From: Streptomyces collinus Tu 365
Lineage (GTDB): Bacteria > Actinomycetota > Actinomycetes > Streptomycetales > Streptomycetaceae
DNA length: 64,000 nt
Direction: 5' to 3'
NCBI RefSeq assembly: GCF_000444875.1
Contig: NC_021985.1
Location: forward strand, 4,856,170 to 4,920,169
Shown: positions 33,148-42,084 of the stretch, piece by piece
How the letters are laid out: every line of letters begins with the position of its first letter
How positions within the stretch are numbered: position 1 is the first letter of the stretch
Made by a program: the position numbers and the translations under genes
Notes under the pieces: model-generated
The model's input: the letters and a program-made list of their open reading frames with translations, nothing else
The model's database searches: none
Told to the model about the DNA's origin: nothing

Positions 33148-34952
33148 GGTTCCGCGTCGGCCGGCTGCCTGCGGCGGGTGAGGGCAGGCAGGCTCGGCGG
33201 GGCCAGGAAGCCCTCCGCCCGGGCGCTGGCCAGGCCGATGCGCGGGATGTCGCTGCTCTTGGCGAAGAGCAGGAAGCGCGGCTCCCAGACCGGGCGGTAC
33301 TTGGCGTTCGCGCGGTACAGCGACTCGATCTGCCACCAGCGTGAGAAGAAGGTGAGGACCGAGCGCCACAGGCGCAGGACCGGGCCCGCGCCCAGCCGGG
33401 AACCCCGCTCGAAGACCGAGCGGAACATCGCGAAGTTCAGCGACACCCGGCGCACCCCCAGCTCCTCGGCGCGCAGCAGCAGTTCCACGACCATGTACTC
33501 CATCAGGCCGTTCTCGCCGTCGCGGTCGCGGCGCATCAGGTCGAGGGAGAGCCCGGCCTCGCCCCAGGGCACGAAGCTCAGCAGGGCGCGGGGCACGCCC
33601 TCGGCGTCCCGGCACTCCAGCATCACGCAGCGGCCGTCGGCCGGGTCGCCGAGCCGGCCCAGGGCCATGGAGAAGCCGCGCTCGGTGGCGCCGTCCCGCC
33701 ACCGGTCGGCGCGGTCGACGAGCAGGGCCATCTCCTCGTCCGGGATGTCCTCGTGGCGACGGATGCGGACGGTGTAGCCGGCCCGGCGGACGCGGTTGTG
33801 GGCCTGGCGGACGACCCGCATGGCCCGGCCCTCCAGGGTGAAGTCGGGGAGGTCCACGATCGCCTCGTCGCCCAGCTCCAGGGCGTCCAGGCCGTGCCGG
33901 GCGTAGACCGTGCCCGCCTCCTCGCTCGCGCCCATGACGGCCGGCGCCCAGGCGTGCCTGCGCGCCTCGGCGAGCCAGGCGTCGATGGCGCCGGGCCACG
34001 CCTCGGGGTCGCCGATGGGGTCGCCGGAGGCCAGGCTGACGCCGCCGACGACCCGGTAGGTGACGGCGGCCTTGCCGCTGGGGGAGAACATGACGGCCTT
34101 GTCGCGGCGCAGCGCGAAGTAGCCGAGGGAGTCGCGGTCGCCGTGCCGGTCCAGCAGCTCCCGCAGCCGGCGCTCGTCGTCCGGCGCGAGCAGGCACTCG
34201 CCGCGCGGGGCACGGAAGCAGGCGTACAGCACCAGCAGGAAGGTGGCGGCGATCAGGACGTTGACGACGATGTCCGCCCAGCGGGGCGCGTGCACGGCGG
34301 CGACCCGGTCGGCGAGCGGGCCGACGCTGATGCCGCGCAGCAGGGTGTAGGCGATCTCGTCCTTGAGGGCGGCGCCCGGCCGGGTGTTGGTCGCGTGCAC
34401 CAGCAGGGTGCCGATCGAGGCGCTGACCAGCGCGCCGACGGTGCCCACGACGAGGGCGAGGCGCGGGTTGGAGCGGTCGCCGACGGCGTCGAAATCGCGC
34501 CGGCCGAGCAGCAGGGCGGCCACGAACAGGCCGGTCAGGGCGGTCGAGAGCCAGTTGAAGACGTGGTCCTGGTAGGGATCGCGGGTGAGCGCGACGACGT
34601 AGAGGCAGAGCAGGGGCCCGGCCAGGATCAGGTTGAAGACCCACGCGGCGCGCTTGCGGCGGCGCATCACCACCGCGAGGAACAGGGCCAGCGCGGCCGA
34701 CACCAGGCCGGCGGTGGCCAGGTACGGGGTGAAGAAGTCACCCGCGTTGTGCTCGTGCACCTCCTCGCGGAAGGGCAGCGAGAGGACCGCGGCGACGTTG
34801 AGCACCACCTGCAGCCGCAGGTACCAGACGGTGGCGGCCGCCGCCCGTTTTCTGAGCCGGTCGTCGCCGCCCGGCAGGAACGGGATGCCGGGGCGTGGAC
34901 CGCGCTGAGCGGGTACCTGAGGAGGGATGGGGCTCGACTGTCGTGCGGGCAT
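33117..34952 (-). CDS. MprF-like phosphatidylglycerol lysyltransferase (DUF2156 domain)
   Basis: This is a membrane protein of about 611 residues, predicted to transfer an amino acid from aminoacyl-tRNA to a membrane lipid. The N-terminal half has about six membrane segments, including LVSAALALFLAVVMRRRK, LTGLFVAALLLGRRDFD and IVVNVLIAATFLLVLYACF. The C-terminal half (about 255-595) is the GNAT-like DUF2156 domain with DSLGYFALRRDKA, SLASGDPIGDPEAW and SLNFAMFRSVFERG. Unlike LysX proteins there is no fused lysyl-tRNA synthetase. The start is uncertain: ATG 34952 (chosen) or GTG 34964. A motif ending TGTAGGGT lies upstream. Confidence 0.85.
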   Translation of the reverse strand: MPARQSSPIPPQVPAQRGPRPGIPFLPGGDDRLRKRAAAATVWYLRLQVVLNVAAVLSLPFREEVHEHNAGDFFTPYLATAGLVSAALALFLAVVMRRRKRAAWVFNLILAGPLLCLYVVALTRDPYQDHVFNWLSTALTGLFVAALLLGRRDFDAVGDRSNPRLALVVGTVGALVSASIGTLLVHATNTRPGAALKDEIAYTLLRGISVGPLADRVAAVHAPRWADIVVNVLIAATFLLVLYACFRAPRGECLLAPDDERRLRELLDRHGDRDSLGYFALRRDKAVMFSPSGKAAVTYRVVGGVSLASGDPIGDPEAWPGAIDAWLAEARRHAWAPAVMGASEEAGTVYARHGLDALELGDEAIVDLPDFTLEGRAMRVVRQAHNRVRRAGYTVRIRRHEDIPDEEMALLVDRADRWRDGATERGFSMALGRLGDPADGRCVMLECRDAEGVPRALLSFVPWGEAGLSLDLMRRDRDGENGLMEYMVVELLLRAEELGVRRVSLNFAMFRSVFERGSRLGAGPVLRLWRSVLTFFSRWWQIESLYRANAKYRPVWEPRFLLFAKSSDIPRIGLASARAEGFLAPPSLPALTRRRQPADAEPATTEPSGTR

Positions 34953-34991
34953 GGTGACGGGCACCTTGGGGGAGGGGACGGGGCGACTCTG

Positions 34992-35010
34992 ACCCTACAG
35001 CTTGTAGGGT
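34992..35010. promoter_or_regulatory. Perfect palindrome upstream of the MprF-like gene
   Basis: ACCCTACA, GCT and TGTAGGGT form a perfect 8-bp dyad 40 nt upstream of the start at 34952. A related sequence lies upstream of the next gene at 35373-35390. Confidence 0.55.
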
Positions 35011-35050
35011 AGCGCGGGTGGGGCCGCCCGCACAGACGCTGCACAGCGTC

Positions 35051-35329
35051 TCATTCCGTGCCCCGGCCGCGCCGGGCCGCCGCCAGCGTCCACGCCAGGT
35101 TGCCCACCGCCGCCCCGGCCGCCACCGCGGCGACGATCACCCCGCCGGTCGCGAGGCCGTCGCTGAACAGGTGCGGGCGCCGGTCGAGGCTGTGCAGCCC
35201 GAAACCGCACAGCTCGTACACGCCGACGGCGGCGACGACCAGGCTGACGACCAGCACGGTCAGCGTCGGGGCGAGCCCGCGGACGTCGGCCCGTGCCGCC
35301 GGACGCGGCTCCGCTTGCGTCTCCTGCAT
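35051..35329 (-). CDS. Small two-helix membrane protein
   Basis: This is a 92-residue protein with a charged N-terminus and two likely membrane helices: about 22-42 (LTVLVVSLVVAAVGVYELCG) and 61-82 (ATGGVIVAAVAAGAAVGNLA). It ends in a basic tail RRGRGTE. ATG 35329 follows GGGGGAG at good spacing, which supports a real gene. It lies upstream of the MprF-like gene in the same direction, with 98 nt between them, and has its own copy of the TAGGGT motif. I do not recognise the family; an accessory role in membrane function is only a guess from position. Confidence 0.7.
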   Translation of the reverse strand: MQETQAEPRPAARADVRGLAPTLTVLVVSLVVAAVGVYELCGFGLHSLDRRPHLFSDGLATGGVIVAAVAAGAAVGNLAWTLAAARRGRGTE

Positions 35330-35372
35330 GGTCTCCCCCGGACAGCCGACATGTGGTCCTTGCCGGTTGGGA

Positions 35373-35390
35373 ACCTACATCACGTAGGGT
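35373..35390. promoter_or_regulatory. Second copy of the CCTAC...GTAGGGT motif
   Basis: ACCTACATCACGTAGGGT has 5-bp dyad arms (CCTAC/GTAGG) and shares the outer bases with the palindrome at 34992-35010. It lies 44 nt upstream of the small membrane protein start. Confidence 0.45.
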
Positions 35391-35609
35391 CGCGGCAGGA
35401 CCGGCCCTCCCGCGGGGCCCGCGCCGGCGGGACCGCTCCATGATGGCCGAGGGGGCGAACCAGGCGCGCGCGGACCGCGCGGAGCGGCAAGGACCACCCG
35501 CTTGGGCGTGCATCGGGCCCCACACTGCGAAATCGGGGCGATTGCGGTCATAGCGTTACGGGTGAGGCGTCAGACGCGACGGACGCCCGGTCCGACAGAG
35601 AGAGCGCCC

Positions 35610-36626
35610 ATGATCGACGCACGACAGCTGACCAAGAGGTACGGAGAGAAGACGGCCGTGGACGGGCTGGACTTCGTGGTGAAGCCCGGCACCGTGACCG
35701 GCTTCCTGGGGCCCAACGGCGCGGGCAAGTCCACGACGATGCGGATGATCGTCGGACTCGACGCGCCGACGGGCGGCACCGTCACCGTCAACGGCCGCCA
35801 CTACGCCCGCCACCGCGCGCCGCTCCAGGAGGTCGGCGCGCTGCTGGAGGCGAAGTCCGTCCATCCGGGCCGCTCGGCCTACCACCACCTCAGGGCGCTC
35901 GCGCTCACCCACGGCATCCCGCGCCGCCGGGTCGACGAGGTCGTCGAGCTGGCCGGCCTGGGCAGCGTGGCCCGTAAGCGGGCCGGGTCCTTCTCCCTCG
36001 GCATGGGCCAGCGGCTCGGCATCGCCGCCGCGCTGCTGGGCGACCCGCAGACGGTGATGCTGGACGAGCCGGTCAACGGCCTCGACCCGGAGGGCGTCCT
36101 CTGGATCCGCCGTCTGCTGACCTCGCTCGCCGCCGAGGGCCGCACCGTGTTCGTCTCCTCCCACCTGATGGGCGAGGTGGCGCTGGTCGCGGATCACCTG
36201 ATCGTGGTGGGCCGGGGACGGCTGCTGGCCGACACCACCGTGGCCGACCTGGTCCGTGAGGCGGGCGGCGACACGGTGAAGGTGGCCACCCAGGACCCGG
36301 CCCGGCTGCGCGACGTGCTCGCCGGTCCGGGCGTCGACGTCACCGGCCGGGCCGGCTCCGAGGAGCTCCAGGTGACCGGGATGGGCGCGCGCGAGATCGG
36401 GCTGAAGGCGGCCGAGCACGGCATCCCGCTGTTCGAGCTGACCCCGCGCACCGTCTCCCTGGAGGAGGCGTTCATGGACCTGACCCGGGACGCGGTGGAG
36501 TACCACGGCTCGACGGGCGGCGGGATCCCGGGGGACCCGGGCCTCCCGGGCCTCGCCGGGACCGCCCGGAGCGCCGGGAACACCGCGACCGCCGAGACCG
36601 CCGAGACCGCCGGGAGGACGGTATGA
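35610..36626 (+). CDS. ABC transporter ATP-binding protein
   Basis: This is a drug-export-type (DrrA/CcmA-like) ATPase of 338 residues. Walker A is GPNGAGKST (about 37-45), the signature FSLGMGQRLGIAAALL, Walker B QTVMLDEP and the switch His in VFVSSHLMGE. A C-terminal regulatory part (about 220-310) follows. The last 35 residues (GGIPGDPGLPGLAGTA, then ETAETAG) are a collagen-like, codon-repeat tail. ATG 35610 is preceded by AGAGAG. The stop overlaps the permease start (ATGA). The substrate is unknown. Confidence 0.9.
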   Translation: MIDARQLTKRYGEKTAVDGLDFVVKPGTVTGFLGPNGAGKSTTMRMIVGLDAPTGGTVTVNGRHYARHRAPLQEVGALLEAKSVHPGRSAYHHLRALALTHGIPRRRVDEVVELAGLGSVARKRAGSFSLGMGQRLGIAAALLGDPQTVMLDEPVNGLDPEGVLWIRRLLTSLAAEGRTVFVSSHLMGEVALVADHLIVVGRGRLLADTTVADLVREAGGDTVKVATQDPARLRDVLAGPGVDVTGRAGSEELQVTGMGAREIGLKAAEHGIPLFELTPRTVSLEEAFMDLTRDAVEYHGSTGGGIPGDPGLPGLAGTARSAGNTATAETAETAGRTV

Positions 36627-37462
36627 GCACCCTCACCGCGACCGCCGAGAAGCCCCGCACCGCCTCCCCCCGGCCCGACTACCGCGTGACCGGACGGCGG
36701 GTGCTGGCCTCCGAGTGGGCCAAGCTCTGGACGCTGCGCTCGACCTGGATCACCCTCGGGCTCGGCCTGCTGTTCCTCGTCGTCTTCGGGCTGATCGCCG
36801 CGAGCCGCTACAAGTCGCTGGTCGGCTCCCCCCGCATGGACCAGGACTTCGCCCGGTCCACCGCCGTCAGCCTGTCCCTCTTCGGCGCCAACTTCGCCCA
36901 GCTCGCGCTCGGCGTCCTCGGCGTCCTGGCCATGGCCGGGGAGTACTCGAGCGGCACCATCCGCTCCACCCTGGCCGCCGTACCGCGCCGGCTGCCCGTC
37001 CTGTGGTCCAAGTCCGTCGTGTACGGGCTGGTGGCCCTGGCCCTCGGCACCGTCGGCGCCTTCATCGCCTTCCTGATCGGCAGCCGCATCCTGGCCGGCA
37101 CGCCCGCCGCGATGGGGCTCGGACACGCGGGAGCCGTCCGCAGTCTGCTGGGCGCAGGTCTCTACCTCGGCCTGGTCGGCGTGATCGGCATCGCGCTGGG
37201 CGGCCTGCTGCGCTCGGTGGCGGGCGGCATCTCCGTACTGGTCGCCACCCTGATGCTGGTCCCCGGCCTGATGTCCCTGCTGCCCAGTTCCTGGCAGGAC
37301 CACATCACCCCTTACCTGCCCAGCAGTTCCGGACGGGCGATGTTCGCCCTGACCCAGGACGCCACCACCCTCTCCCCGGGCACGGGCCTGCTGGTCTTCC
37401 TCGTCTGGACGTCCCTCGCCCTGGCGGGAGCGGCGTACCGGCTGCTCCGCAACGACGCCTGA
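36623..37462 (+). CDS. ABC-2 type transporter permease
   Basis: This is a membrane permease of 279 residues that pairs with the preceding ATPase. It has about six helices: WITLGLGLLFLVVFGLIAAS, LALGVLGVLAMAGEYSSG, VVYGLVALALGTVGAFIAFL, LYLGLVGVIGIALGGLL, ISVLVATLMLVPGLMSLL and LLVFLVWTSLALAGAAY. EYSSGTIRSTLAAVPRR is the coupling segment typical of this family. Its start overlaps the ATPase stop by 4 nt. With no linked biosynthesis genes, the exported compound cannot be named; membrane stress or antibiotic export is plausible. Confidence 0.88.
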   Translation: MSTLTATAEKPRTASPRPDYRVTGRRVLASEWAKLWTLRSTWITLGLGLLFLVVFGLIAASRYKSLVGSPRMDQDFARSTAVSLSLFGANFAQLALGVLGVLAMAGEYSSGTIRSTLAAVPRRLPVLWSKSVVYGLVALALGTVGAFIAFLIGSRILAGTPAAMGLGHAGAVRSLLGAGLYLGLVGVIGIALGGLLRSVAGGISVLVATLMLVPGLMSLLPSSWQDHITPYLPSSSGRAMFALTQDATTLSPGTGLLVFLVWTSLALAGAAYRLLRNDA

Positions 37463-37470
37463 CACCCCCT

Positions 37471-37509
37471 GCCCCACCCGGCACCGGCCACGCCGGCGCC
37501 GGGTGGGGC
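37471..37509. terminator. Terminator after the ABC permease
   Basis: GCCCCACCCGGC (37471-37482) pairs with its complement at 37498-37509. An inner CCGGC/GCCGG extends the stem. It lies 9 nt after the permease stop. Confidence 0.75.
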
Positions 37510-37530
37510 GGGCTGCCGCCGGCGAACGAC

Positions 37531-37578
37531 CCGGCTCCCCGTCCCGTCCGCCGTGAGCGGCGGGGGGCGGGGAGCCGG
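37531..37578. terminator. Second hairpin between convergent genes
   Basis: CCGGCTCCCCG...CCGCCG and CGGCGG...CGGGGAGCCGG form a stem of about 20 bp with slight mismatch and a TGAG loop. It probably ends transcription from the minus-strand lipoprotein gene. Confidence 0.68.
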
Positions 37579-37602
37579 GAGGGAGGGGCGGTGGGGCCGC
37601 GG

Positions 37603-38100
37603 TCAGTAGCGCAGGGCCGTGCCGACGACCGCCTTGACCTGGCCGGTGAGCTTGCGGTTGCTGGTGACCGTGGCATCGGCGGTGGTGCCCGCGGCCACGT
37701 TCTTGAGGGTCACCACGGTCACGTCCAGCAGGTTGCCGCTGCTGTCGGTGAAGTTGACCTGGACGGCGAAGGACTTGGCGGACGTCGCGGTGTTCCTGGC
37801 GGTCACCTTGGCGGTCGCCTTGCCGTCGCCGCCGATCGTCGCGGTGCCGAGCGTCACCTCGTTCTTGGCGTTCACCCCGCCCTTGGCCTCATCCAGCTTG
37901 CGCTTGGCCTCCGCCGAGGCCGAGGCCAGCACGTCGGCGCCCCGGGAGGCGAGGGAGGAGGCGGCGGACGCGGCCGCCGTGGCCGCCTTGCTGGCGGTGC
38001 CCGACGCGTTGCCGGAGTCGTCGGAGCACCCGGCCGCCGCGCCCACGACGACCACGGCCAGCACCGCGCCCGCCGCACCCCGTGTCCAGTGCCCTGCCAT
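37603..38100 (-). CDS. Lipoprotein with FxLYD-like beta domain
   Basis: This is a predicted exported lipoprotein of 165 residues. The signal peptide (GAVLAVVVVGAAAG) leads to the lipobox GAAAGCSDD (Cys about 25). An Ala/Ser/Lys helical linker follows (about 32-75), then a beta-sandwich of about 85 residues: ATAKVTARNTATSAKSFAVQ, VNFTDSSGNLLDVTVVTLKN and AGTTADATVTS, a pattern seen in FxLYD-type domains. AGGAGG lies 7 nt before ATG 38100. It is convergent with the ABC permease. The role is unknown; such domains often bind peptides or stabilise cell-envelope proteins. Confidence 0.8.
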   Translation of the reverse strand: MAGHWTRGAAGAVLAVVVVGAAAGCSDDSGNASGTASKAATAAASAASSLASRGADVLASASAEAKRKLDEAKGGVNAKNEVTLGTATIGGDGKATAKVTARNTATSAKSFAVQVNFTDSSGNLLDVTVVTLKNVAAGTTADATVTSNRKLTGQVKAVVGTALRY

Positions 38101-38367
38101 ACCGTGCCTCCTGACCTGGGACCGATTCGTCCCGTCCAGTGAAGGCGGCACGGCGGTGCCCCGCACGCCGGGTGGGACGCCCGGGACGCGCGGACACCCG
38201 AACGGCCGTACGCCCGGGCTCCGCGACGCGGGTGGGTCCGGCGGCTCCGGCGACCCGGGGGAGGGGGCGGTCCGGGCGTCCGGCGTGCGGGTGCACCGGC
38301 CGGGTGCTGCAATGGCCGGAGCCGGGACGACGGCCCCCCCCGGGGGGCCGATGAGGAGGAGTCCCCG

Positions 38368-39333
38368 ATGACGTCGTATCCGCACCCGTCGCCCGGGACC
38401 CCCGAACCCCCGGCCATGTCCGAGGCGGCGTTCCGGGAGCTGTACCGGCGGATGCGGGACGAGCGGGTCCCGGGCGGCACCGGCGACCGGCCCGGCGCGC
38501 TGGCGGAGCTGACGCCCGAGCGGGTGGCGGCCGCCGCCGCGGAGGTCCGCCTCGGGCGCAGCGTGTCGCTGGCCGCGCCGGTCGAGACCCGGCCGGGACC
38601 GGACAGCCCCGAGCCCGCCACCCACCGGATGACCGCGCCGGCCCGCCGGGAGCCGGACGGGTACGGACTGCGGTTCGCGCGCGACCGGTTCGCGATGAAC
38701 GTGCACGGGGACGTCGACAGCCACCTGGACGCGCTGTGCCACGTGATCTTCGACGGTGAGTTGTACGGGGGCGTCCCCGCGAGCACCGTGACACCGGACG
38801 GCGCGGACGCGCTCACGCTCGACCTGGTGCGCGACGGCATCGTCGGGCGCGGTGTCCTGCTGGACGTGCCGCGCCTGAAGGGGGTGCGGTGGCTCGAACC
38901 CGGCGACGCCGTGACCGCCGGGGACCTGGCCGCGGCCGAGGCCGCCCAGCGGACCACGGTCGGGCCGGGCGACCTGCTGTTCGTACGGGTGGGCCACCGG
39001 CTGCGGCGCCGCACCCTCGGGCCCTGGGACGTGACCGGGGCGCGTGCGGGGCTGCATCCCACGGCGATGCGGTTCCCGGCCGAGCGGCGGGTCGCCGCCC
39101 TGGGCTCGGACGGCAACAGCGACACCGCGCCCAGCCCGGTGGCCGGGGTCGCGTTCCCCGTCCACGTGCTCGCCGTCAACGCCCTGGGACTGCACCTGAT
39201 GGACTACCTGGACCTCGAAGAGCTCGCCGCGGAGTGCGCGCGGCAGGACCGCTGGCACTTCCTGTGCGTGGTGGCCCCGCTGCGGCTGCCGTCGGCCACC
39301 GGTTCCCCGGTGAACCCGATCGCCGTCCTCTGA
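38368..39333 (+). CDS. Cyclase-family (kynurenine formamidase-like) hydrolase
   Basis: This is a metal-dependent hydrolase of 321 residues of the cyclase/KynB-like family. The metal region is NVHGDVDSHLDALCHVIFDG (about 110-129), which keeps the SHxD-type ligands of the HGTHxDxPxH motif in modified form. TVGPGDLLFVRVG, RAGLHPTAMRFPAER, LGSDGNSDTAPSP and FPVHVLAVNALGLHLMDYLDLEEL are typical. GAGGAGG lies 7 nt before ATG 38368. The preceding 267 nt contain no gene. The substrate is unknown; it may be a cyclic ester or amide. It leads into a block of redox genes in the same direction. Confidence 0.84.
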   Translation: MTSYPHPSPGTPEPPAMSEAAFRELYRRMRDERVPGGTGDRPGALAELTPERVAAAAAEVRLGRSVSLAAPVETRPGPDSPEPATHRMTAPARREPDGYGLRFARDRFAMNVHGDVDSHLDALCHVIFDGELYGGVPASTVTPDGADALTLDLVRDGIVGRGVLLDVPRLKGVRWLEPGDAVTAGDLAAAEAAQRTTVGPGDLLFVRVGHRLRRRTLGPWDVTGARAGLHPTAMRFPAERRVAALGSDGNSDTAPSPVAGVAFPVHVLAVNALGLHLMDYLDLEELAAECARQDRWHFLCVVAPLRLPSATGSPVNPIAVL

Positions 39334-39449
39334 CCTGGCGGAAGCCGGCCCGGGCGCGCCCCGTTCCAGGTGCCGCACACCCGTTCGGAGCGTACGTTCG
39401 AAAGGAAGGCCAACGGCCGCGGACCGCACGGACAAGGACGGTGGTCGCC

Positions 39450-41030
39450 GTGGACGCCCTGCCCCTCTACGACGTCATCGTCATCGGCACCGGAGCCGGC
39501 GGCGGCACGCTCGCCCACCGCCTCGCCCCGTCCGGCAAACGGGTGCTCGTCCTGGAACGCGGCGACTACCTGCGGCGCGAGCGCGACAACTGGGACTCCA
39601 CGGCGGTGTTCGTCAAGGCCAAGTACCGCGCCCCGGAGTTCTGGCTCGACCGGCACGGCGACGAGTTCCCGCCCGAGGTGAACTACTACGTCGGCGGCAA
39701 CACCAAGTTCTACGGCGCCGCCCTGTTCCGGCTGCGCCCGGAGGACTTCGGCGAACTGCGCCACCACGGCGGCATCTCGCCCGCCTGGCCCATCGGCTAC
39801 GACGACCTGGAGCCGTACTACACCGAGGCCGAGCACCTCTACCTGGTGCACGGCCGGCACGGCGAGGATCCCTGCGAAGGGCCGAGCAGCGCGCAGTACG
39901 CCTATCCGCCCGTCGAACACGAGCCGCGCATCGAGCAGTTGAGCCACGACCTGGAGAAGCGCGGTCTGCACCCCTTCCACCTGCCGATCGGGGTCAACCT
40001 CACCCAGGACGAGTACGGCCGGGCCACCCATTCCAGCGCCTGCATCCGCTGCAACCGGGTCGACGGCTTCCCCTGCCTGGTCCGCGCCAAGTCCGACGCG
40101 CAGGTGATCTGCGTGGAGCCGGCCCTCCGGCACCCCAACGTCGACCTGGTCACCAACGCCCGGGTGACCCGGCTGGAGACCGACCCGACCGGGCGCAGCG
40201 TCACCACCGTCGTCGCCCAGCTCCCCGACGAGGAGGAGGCCCGCTTCTCGGCGGACGTCGTCGTCGTGGCCTGCGGGGCGGTCAACTCCGCGGCGCTGCT
40301 GCTGGCCTCCGCCGACGACCGCAACCCGCGCGGCCTGGCGAACAGCTCGGACGTGGTCGGCCGGTACTACATGCGCCACAACAACCTGGCTCTGATGGCC
40401 GTCTCCAGGGAACCCAACGACACCCAGTTCCAGAAGACGCTCGCGCTGCACGACTGGTACCTCGGCGCGGACGACTGGGACTACCCGCTCGGCGGGATCC
40501 AGATGCTCGGCAAGTCCGACGCCGAGCAGATCCACGGCGAGGCCCCGCGCTGGGCCGGAGCGGTCTCGCCCGACATGCCGTTCGAGGTGCTGGCCCACCA
40601 CGCCGTCGACTTCTGGCTGTGCGGCGAGGACCTGCCGCAGCCGGACAACAGGGTCACCCTGGAGGACGACGGCCGGATCCGGCTCACCCTCGACGAGGAC
40701 AACAACACCGAGGGCCTCAAGCGCCTGCGGCACAAGCTCCAGCACATGCTCGGCCACCTCGGCATGCACGAGCACAAGCTGCTGTCCCGCAGCATCTACC
40801 TGCACAAGGGCATGCCGATCGGCGCCACCGCCCACCAGGCCGGCACGGTCCGCTTCGGCACCGACCCCGAGACCTCCGCCCTGGACGTCAACTGCAAGGC
40901 GCACGACCTGGACAACCTGTACGTCGTGGACACGAGCTTCTTCCCGAGCATCGGCGCGGTCAACCCGTCCCTGACGGCCATGGCCAACGCCCTGCGCGTG
41001 GGCGACCACCTGCTGGAGCGGCTGGGCTGA
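39450..41030 (+). CDS. GMC-family FAD-dependent oxidoreductase
   Basis: This is a FAD-dependent oxidoreductase of about 526 residues. The FAD motif is VIGTGAGGGTLAHRLAPSG (about 10-28). YYVGGNTKFYGAALFRLRPEDF and GQxxH-like NNTEGLKRLR follow, and the C-terminal GMC_oxred_C part has AHQAGTVRFGTDPETSALD and DTSFFPSIGAVNPSLT. It probably oxidises an alcohol or sugar. GTG 39450 is preferred (AAGGA 11 nt upstream), with GTG 39441 as alternative. It is followed by an SDR and cydAB in the same direction, which suggests a membrane-linked redox module. Confidence 0.88.
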   Translation: MDALPLYDVIVIGTGAGGGTLAHRLAPSGKRVLVLERGDYLRRERDNWDSTAVFVKAKYRAPEFWLDRHGDEFPPEVNYYVGGNTKFYGAALFRLRPEDFGELRHHGGISPAWPIGYDDLEPYYTEAEHLYLVHGRHGEDPCEGPSSAQYAYPPVEHEPRIEQLSHDLEKRGLHPFHLPIGVNLTQDEYGRATHSSACIRCNRVDGFPCLVRAKSDAQVICVEPALRHPNVDLVTNARVTRLETDPTGRSVTTVVAQLPDEEEARFSADVVVVACGAVNSAALLLASADDRNPRGLANSSDVVGRYYMRHNNLALMAVSREPNDTQFQKTLALHDWYLGADDWDYPLGGIQMLGKSDAEQIHGEAPRWAGAVSPDMPFEVLAHHAVDFWLCGEDLPQPDNRVTLEDDGRIRLTLDEDNNTEGLKRLRHKLQHMLGHLGMHEHKLLSRSIYLHKGMPIGATAHQAGTVRFGTDPETSALDVNCKAHDLDNLYVVDTSFFPSIGAVNPSLTAMANALRVGDHLLERLG

Positions 41031-41206
41031 GCCCCGGACTCCGGCACGGGCTCCGTACGGACGCCGACCGGGCGAAGATCCTCAGCCGGGCAGCGCAACG
41101 CTCCCGGCCCCGGCGTGCCGCCCGACCTCCACGGTGTTTGTCTGACGCCACAACCGCCGAGTCCCGGCCCGGCCGCACCGGGCACGCAGTGGAGGAGCAG
41201 GACATC

Positions 41207-42046
41207 GTGAGTTCCACCGAGGGTGCACCCCGGGGCGTGATCCCGGCTCATCTGCTCAAGGGCCAGAAGGCGCTGGTGACCGGCGCGAACTCCGGGATCG
41301 GCCGGGCGACCGCGGTCGCCCTCGGCCGGGCCGGGGCCGACGTGGTGGTCAACTACGTGGCCGGCAAGGAGGAGGCCGAGCAGGTCGTCGAGGAGATCAC
41401 CGCGCTCGGGGTGCGGGCCGCCGCCTACGAGGCGGACGTGTCCAGCGAGGACCAGGTCATCGCCATGACGAACCGGATGGTCGAGGAGTTCGGCACGATC
41501 GACATCCTCGTCGCCAACGCCGGACTCCAGCGCGACTCCCGGTTCACCGACATGACCCTCGCCCAGTGGCAGAAGGTCCTGGACGTCAACCTCACCGGGC
41601 AGTTCCTGTGCGCCCGCGAGGCGACCAAGGAGTTCCTGCGCCGCGGCGTGGTCCCGGAGGTGTCGCGCGCGGCCGGGAAGATCATCTGCATGAGTTCGGT
41701 GCACCAGCTCATCCCGTGGGCCGGGCACGTCAACTACGCGTCGTCCAAGGGCGGCGTGCAGATGATGATGCAGACCCTCGCCCAGGAGCTCGCCCCGCAC
41801 AAGATCCGGGTGAACGCGGTCGCGCCCGGCGCCATCAAGACCCCCATCAACCGCTCCGCCTGGGACACCCCCGACGCGGAGCGCGACCTGCTGCAGCTGA
41901 TCCCCTACGGCCGGGTCGGCGAGCCGGACGACATCGCCAACGCCGTCGTCGGCCTCGCCTCCGACCTCATGGACTACGTGGTGGGCGCCACCCTGTACGT
42001 CGACGGCGGGATGACCCTCTTCCCCGGCTTCGCCACCGGCGGCTGA
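41207..42046 (+). CDS. SDR oxidoreductase, glucose 1-dehydrogenase-like
   Basis: This is a classical SDR of 279 residues. TGANSGIGRATA (about 28-39) binds the cofactor, LVANAGLQRDS follows, and the catalytic Ser and Tyr/Lys are in ICMSSVHQLIP and NYASSKGGVQM. The pattern is that of glucose 1-dehydrogenase-type SDRs (VAPGAIKTPIN, VDGGMTLFP). GTG 41207 is preceded by GGAGGAG at about 10 nt. It lies 38 nt upstream of cydA and follows the GMC gene, so it may pass NAD(P)H to respiration, but no specific substrate can be named. Confidence 0.87.
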   Translation: MSSTEGAPRGVIPAHLLKGQKALVTGANSGIGRATAVALGRAGADVVVNYVAGKEEAEQVVEEITALGVRAAAYEADVSSEDQVIAMTNRMVEEFGTIDILVANAGLQRDSRFTDMTLAQWQKVLDVNLTGQFLCAREATKEFLRRGVVPEVSRAAGKIICMSSVHQLIPWAGHVNYASSKGGVQMMMQTLAQELAPHKIRVNAVAPGAIKTPINRSAWDTPDAERDLLQLIPYGRVGEPDDIANAVVGLASDLMDYVVGATLYVDGGMTLFPGFATGG

Positions 42047-42084
42047 CTCCTCCCACCCGCGTCGGCCCCCGGGGGAGATCCCGC

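Noticed and set aside
35440..35553. Possible small protein starting MMAEGANQARADRAE
   Set aside because: No ribosome-binding site and no family; probably the ABC operon leader region.
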